Under the pieces are notes generated by a model. It made no database searches and had not been told where the DNA came from. It saw nothing but the letters and a program-made list of their open reading frames with translations. A DNA stretch of 64,000 nt, taken from assembly GCA_902780505.1 (NCBI GenBank), contig CACZFN010000007.1:1-64000 (forward strand), written 5' to 3'. The stretch is from an uncultured Ruminococcus sp. (lineage in GTDB: Bacteria; Bacillota; Clostridia; Oscillospirales; Ruminococcaceae). This document shows, piece by piece, positions 62,320-64,000 of the stretch (positions within the stretch are counted from its first letter, which is position 1; every line of letters starts with the position of its first letter). A program made the translations under genes and the position numbers.

Positions 62320-62826
62320 CTATATATTGTTTGCGGCCATAGCACCTATTTTTCTTGAATTAACAGTGTATGCATGGGTTATGGCGATAGCTGCGGCATC
62401 TGCGGCATCATCAGGCCTGATGACCTTATCTATCCTTAAAAGTTTCCTTGTCATCTCCTGTATCTGCGATTTTTCGGCACGCCCGTAGCCGACTATCGAA
62501 TTTTTCACCTGAAGCGGTGTGTATTCATATATCGGCAGCCCCGCGCGCTTTGCCGCAAGAAGTATCACGCCCCTTGCCTGCGCCACATCAATAACAGTTT
62601 TCTGGTTCTTGAAGTAAAATAGTTCCTCTATCGCAAATTCCTCAGGCTTAAAGGTATCGATAATGCTCACAAGATCCTCGTAAATACTGTTCAGCCTTCC
62701 CGAAAACTCCGTATGTGCAGGCGTTGTGACAGTTCCTATCGTTATCGGCCTGAACTTATTGGCAGTATAATCTATCACAGCATACCCCACACGTTCATAA
62801 CCGGGATCAATGCCTAAAATAACCAT
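62320..62826 (-). CDS. ruvC: Crossover junction endodeoxyribonuclease RuvC
   Basis: Cuts Holliday junctions symmetrically. The start at 62826 has GGAGGG five bases ahead; the longer reading is not needed. 168 residues include ILGIDPGYERVGYAVI (first Asp), FAIEELFYFKNQKTVIDVAQ (Glu) and RPDDAADAAAIAITHAY (last Asp/Asp pair). It heads the ruvC-ruvA-GNAT-ruvB run and probably the long transcript continuing through glmM. Confidence 0.96.
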   Translation of the reverse strand: MVILGIDPGYERVGYAVIDYTANKFRPITIGTVTTPAHTEFSGRLNSIYEDLVSIIDTFKPEEFAIEELFYFKNQKTVIDVAQARGVILLAAKRAGLPIYEYTPLQVKNSIVGYGRAEKSQIQEMTRKLLRIDKVIRPDDAADAAAIAITHAYTVNSRKIGAMAANNI

Positions 62827-62876
62827 TATCGCCCTCCGTCTTACAAAAGGAAACAATTATCCTATAATAACAATTT

Positions 62877-62905
62877 ATTATAACACATTTATCTGAATAA
62901 TGCAA
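62877..62905 (-). promoter_or_regulatory. Promoter of the ruvC operon
   Basis: Minus-strand TTGCAT (62905-62900), a 17-base spacer, and TATAAT (62882-62877). No LexA-type operator is recognised next to it. Confidence 0.75.
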
Positions 62906-63109
62906 GTATCTATTTATTAATTGTTCAAAAGGGCATAAATAATATCAAAATCAAAACAGGAATATGCTGTAAACCCGTTAAAGGGAATATGTGTATAGCG
63001 AACACTTTCAAAGGCGCGAATACCAATACTGTATTTAGTGTAAATGCTGTATATACCGCCTTTTGTTTTTGGCATAATGACGAAATTCAAAAAAATTGCC
63101 GTGTATATG
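62906..63109. other. Non-coding stretch between ruvC and tetR promoters
   Basis: About 200 AT-rich bases without a credible gene on either strand and without an obvious terminator. It separates two divergent promoters. Confidence 0.5.
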
Positions 63110-63138
63110 TTGACACAGTGTCAGAATGATGATATAAT
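63110..63138 (+). promoter_or_regulatory. Promoter of tetR and aldo/keto reductase
   Basis: TTGACA (63110-63115), a 17-base spacer, and TATAAT (63133-63138), a perfect consensus pair overlapped by an operator-like palindrome. Confidence 0.82.
63111..63123. promoter_or_regulatory. TetR operator-like palindrome O1
   Basis: TGACACAGTGTCA: arms TGACA and TGTCA around CAG. It covers the end of the -35 element and the start of the spacer, so bound repressor would block polymerase. Confidence 0.7.
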
Positions 63139-63146
63139 ATCTATAA

Positions 63147-63159
63147 TGACACAGCGTCA
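63147..63159. promoter_or_regulatory. TetR operator-like palindrome O2
   Basis: TGACACAGCGTCA, one base different from O1, 36 bases downstream (63147 versus 63111) and followed by the same AGAAT-type flank (CAGAAT in both). It lies just after the likely transcription start. Confidence 0.65.
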
Positions 63160-63184
63160 GAATAAATCATAAAGGGGAAATATT

Positions 63185-63805
63185 ATGCCAAAAGGTTCAC
63201 CCGAGCTGACCGCTTCACGTAAAGAGGAGATCGTGAACGCCTGTGAAAGGCTCTACAGCACATTAAGCTTCAAGGAAATCACTATCAAGGAGATAGGTGA
63301 AGCCACTTCCTTTACAAGAACGTCCATATATAATTATTTTCAGACTAAGGAGGAGATCTTCTTAGCACTTATGCAGCGTGAATACGAATACTGGGCGCAG
63401 GAAATGAACAATGTTGCAAAAAGCCATGATAAAATGACACCGCATGAACTTGCAGATGCTTTTGCACATTCGCTTGAACAACACAGACAACTGCTCAAAC
63501 TCCTTGCTATGAACCATTACGATATGGAAGAAAACTCCCGCCCCGAGCGCCTTACTGAATTCAAAACCGCCTACAGTGCATCCCTTGATGCGGTAAGGCA
63601 CTGCATAAAAAAATTCTTCCCCGATACCGACTGTGAAAACTTTATATTCGTTTTCTTTCCGTTCCTGTTCGGGGTATACCCGTATTCTGTCGCAACGGAT
63701 AAACAGCTTCAGGCAATGAAAAATGCTAAAATGGATTTTAAGATGCACAGCATCTATGAAATGATCTATACCTGTGTTATGCAGCTGTTGGGAGGGACAT
63801 TATGA
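63185..63805 (+). CDS. TetR family transcriptional repressor
   Basis: A 206-residue regulator. The N-terminal helix-turn-helix is residues about 10-58: IVNACERLYSTLSFKEITIK, then IGEATSFTRTSIYNYFQTKE. The ligand domain has aromatic and His residues (LLAMNHYDMEENSRPERLTE), but the inducer cannot be predicted. It overlaps the next gene by ATGA, so the aldo/keto reductase is its probable target together with itself. Confidence 0.93.
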   Translation: MPKGSPELTASRKEEIVNACERLYSTLSFKEITIKEIGEATSFTRTSIYNYFQTKEEIFLALMQREYEYWAQEMNNVAKSHDKMTPHELADAFAHSLEQHRQLLKLLAMNHYDMEENSRPERLTEFKTAYSASLDAVRHCIKKFFPDTDCENFIFVFFPFLFGVYPYSVATDKQLQAMKNAKMDFKMHSIYEMIYTCVMQLLGGTL

Positions 63806-64000
63806 AATATACAAAACTCGGGAATTCAGACCTTGAAGTTTCAAGGATATGTATGGGCTGTATGGGCTTCGGTGATCCTAAAGGCGGTCAGCATTCATGG
63901 ACTGTTGATGAAAAAGCATCAAGAGATATAATCAGACGCGGGCTTGACCTCGGCGTTAATTTCTTTGATACCGCAATAGCTTACCAGTCAGGCACGAGCG
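63802..64000 (+). CDS. Aldo/keto reductase, partial (cut by window end)
   Basis: Starts at ATG 63802 overlapping the tetR stop, GGAGGG eight bases ahead. The visible 66 residues begin MKYTKLGNSDLEVSRICMG and continue to LGVNFFDTAIAYQSGTS, the N-terminal TIM-barrel part of an NADPH-dependent reductase (Asp and Tyr of the DTAxxY motif are visible). The catalytic Lys and His and the rest lie outside the window. Confidence 0.9.
   Translation, partial: MKYTKLGNSDLEVSRICMGCMGFGDPKGGQHSWTVDEKASRDIIRRGLDLGVNFFDTAIAYQSGTS

Overview
The window reads as a chromosomal segment of a Gram-positive anaerobe of the Clostridia, most likely a Ruminococcus-like member of the Oscillospiraceae. Supporting signs are a very large secreted protein ending in a type I dockerin (a cellulosome-type docking module), the spore-associated YtfJ/GerW family gene, ScpA/ScpB, an ECF transporter module, DUF4364, DUF4317 and DUF5711 families, strong AGGAGG ribosome binding sites, and AT-rich promoters of the TTGACA-17-TATAAT type. 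Almost all of it is ordinary core genome. I see no prophage, integrase, transposase, CRISPR array or tRNA gene.

Layout. 1-305: tandem promoters and leader of what looks like an rRNA operon leaving the window on the left (minus strand). 306-6756: a minus-strand shikimate block (aroF, aroB, a DUF3592-like membrane protein, aroA, a frameshifted small coiled-coil gene, aroC, DUF4364). aroF has its own promoter, a 40-residue leader peptide with ten Phe/Tyr codons among fifteen, a terminator, and a 14-base competing antiterminator: a ribosome-mediated attenuator. 6806-9370: hflX and a membrane protein. 9520-11322: a secreted multidomain protein with a transglutaminase-like end. 11382-13935: mnmA, DUF4317 and a small membrane protein. 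13999-17173: a three-gene biotin-dependent carboxyltransferase set. 17331-22490: the 1719-residue dockerin/LRR protein. 22672-28355: rluB, dacF-like, DUF3592, ytfJ, DUF2953, scpB, scpA. 28356-30613: GNAT, M50 protease, lipoprotein, rpmB. 30738-32493: an arsR-prmA-PII-like operon.

The plus strand then carries rplM-rpsI, cdd and a TrpB2-type synthase. Two minus-strand DEDDh exonucleases follow, then plus-strand mcp and flavodoxin, a lone minus-strand ABC ATPase, and the plus-strand galK-unknown-CmpB-like-trmB run. Two Clp ATPases (clpC-like and clpE) flank a 39-residue Cys/Gly-rich membrane peptide and an amino-acid ABC transporter whose binding protein and permease are fused. From 62826 down to 49450 a long minus-strand run holds ruvC, ruvA, GNAT, ruvB, glmM, NUDIX, methyltransferase, a 59-residue Lys/Asp-rich peptide, ecfA1, ecfA2, ecfT, truA, DUF5711, cvpA and clpE. 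At the right edge a TetR gene with two tandem operator-like palindromes drives an aldo/keto reductase cut by the window end.

The most notable items are the aromatic attenuator of aroF, the six-fold unnamed repeat module in the dockerin protein, the two homopolymer lesions in the small gene between aroA and aroC, the TetR operators, and several small genes too short for routine calling.
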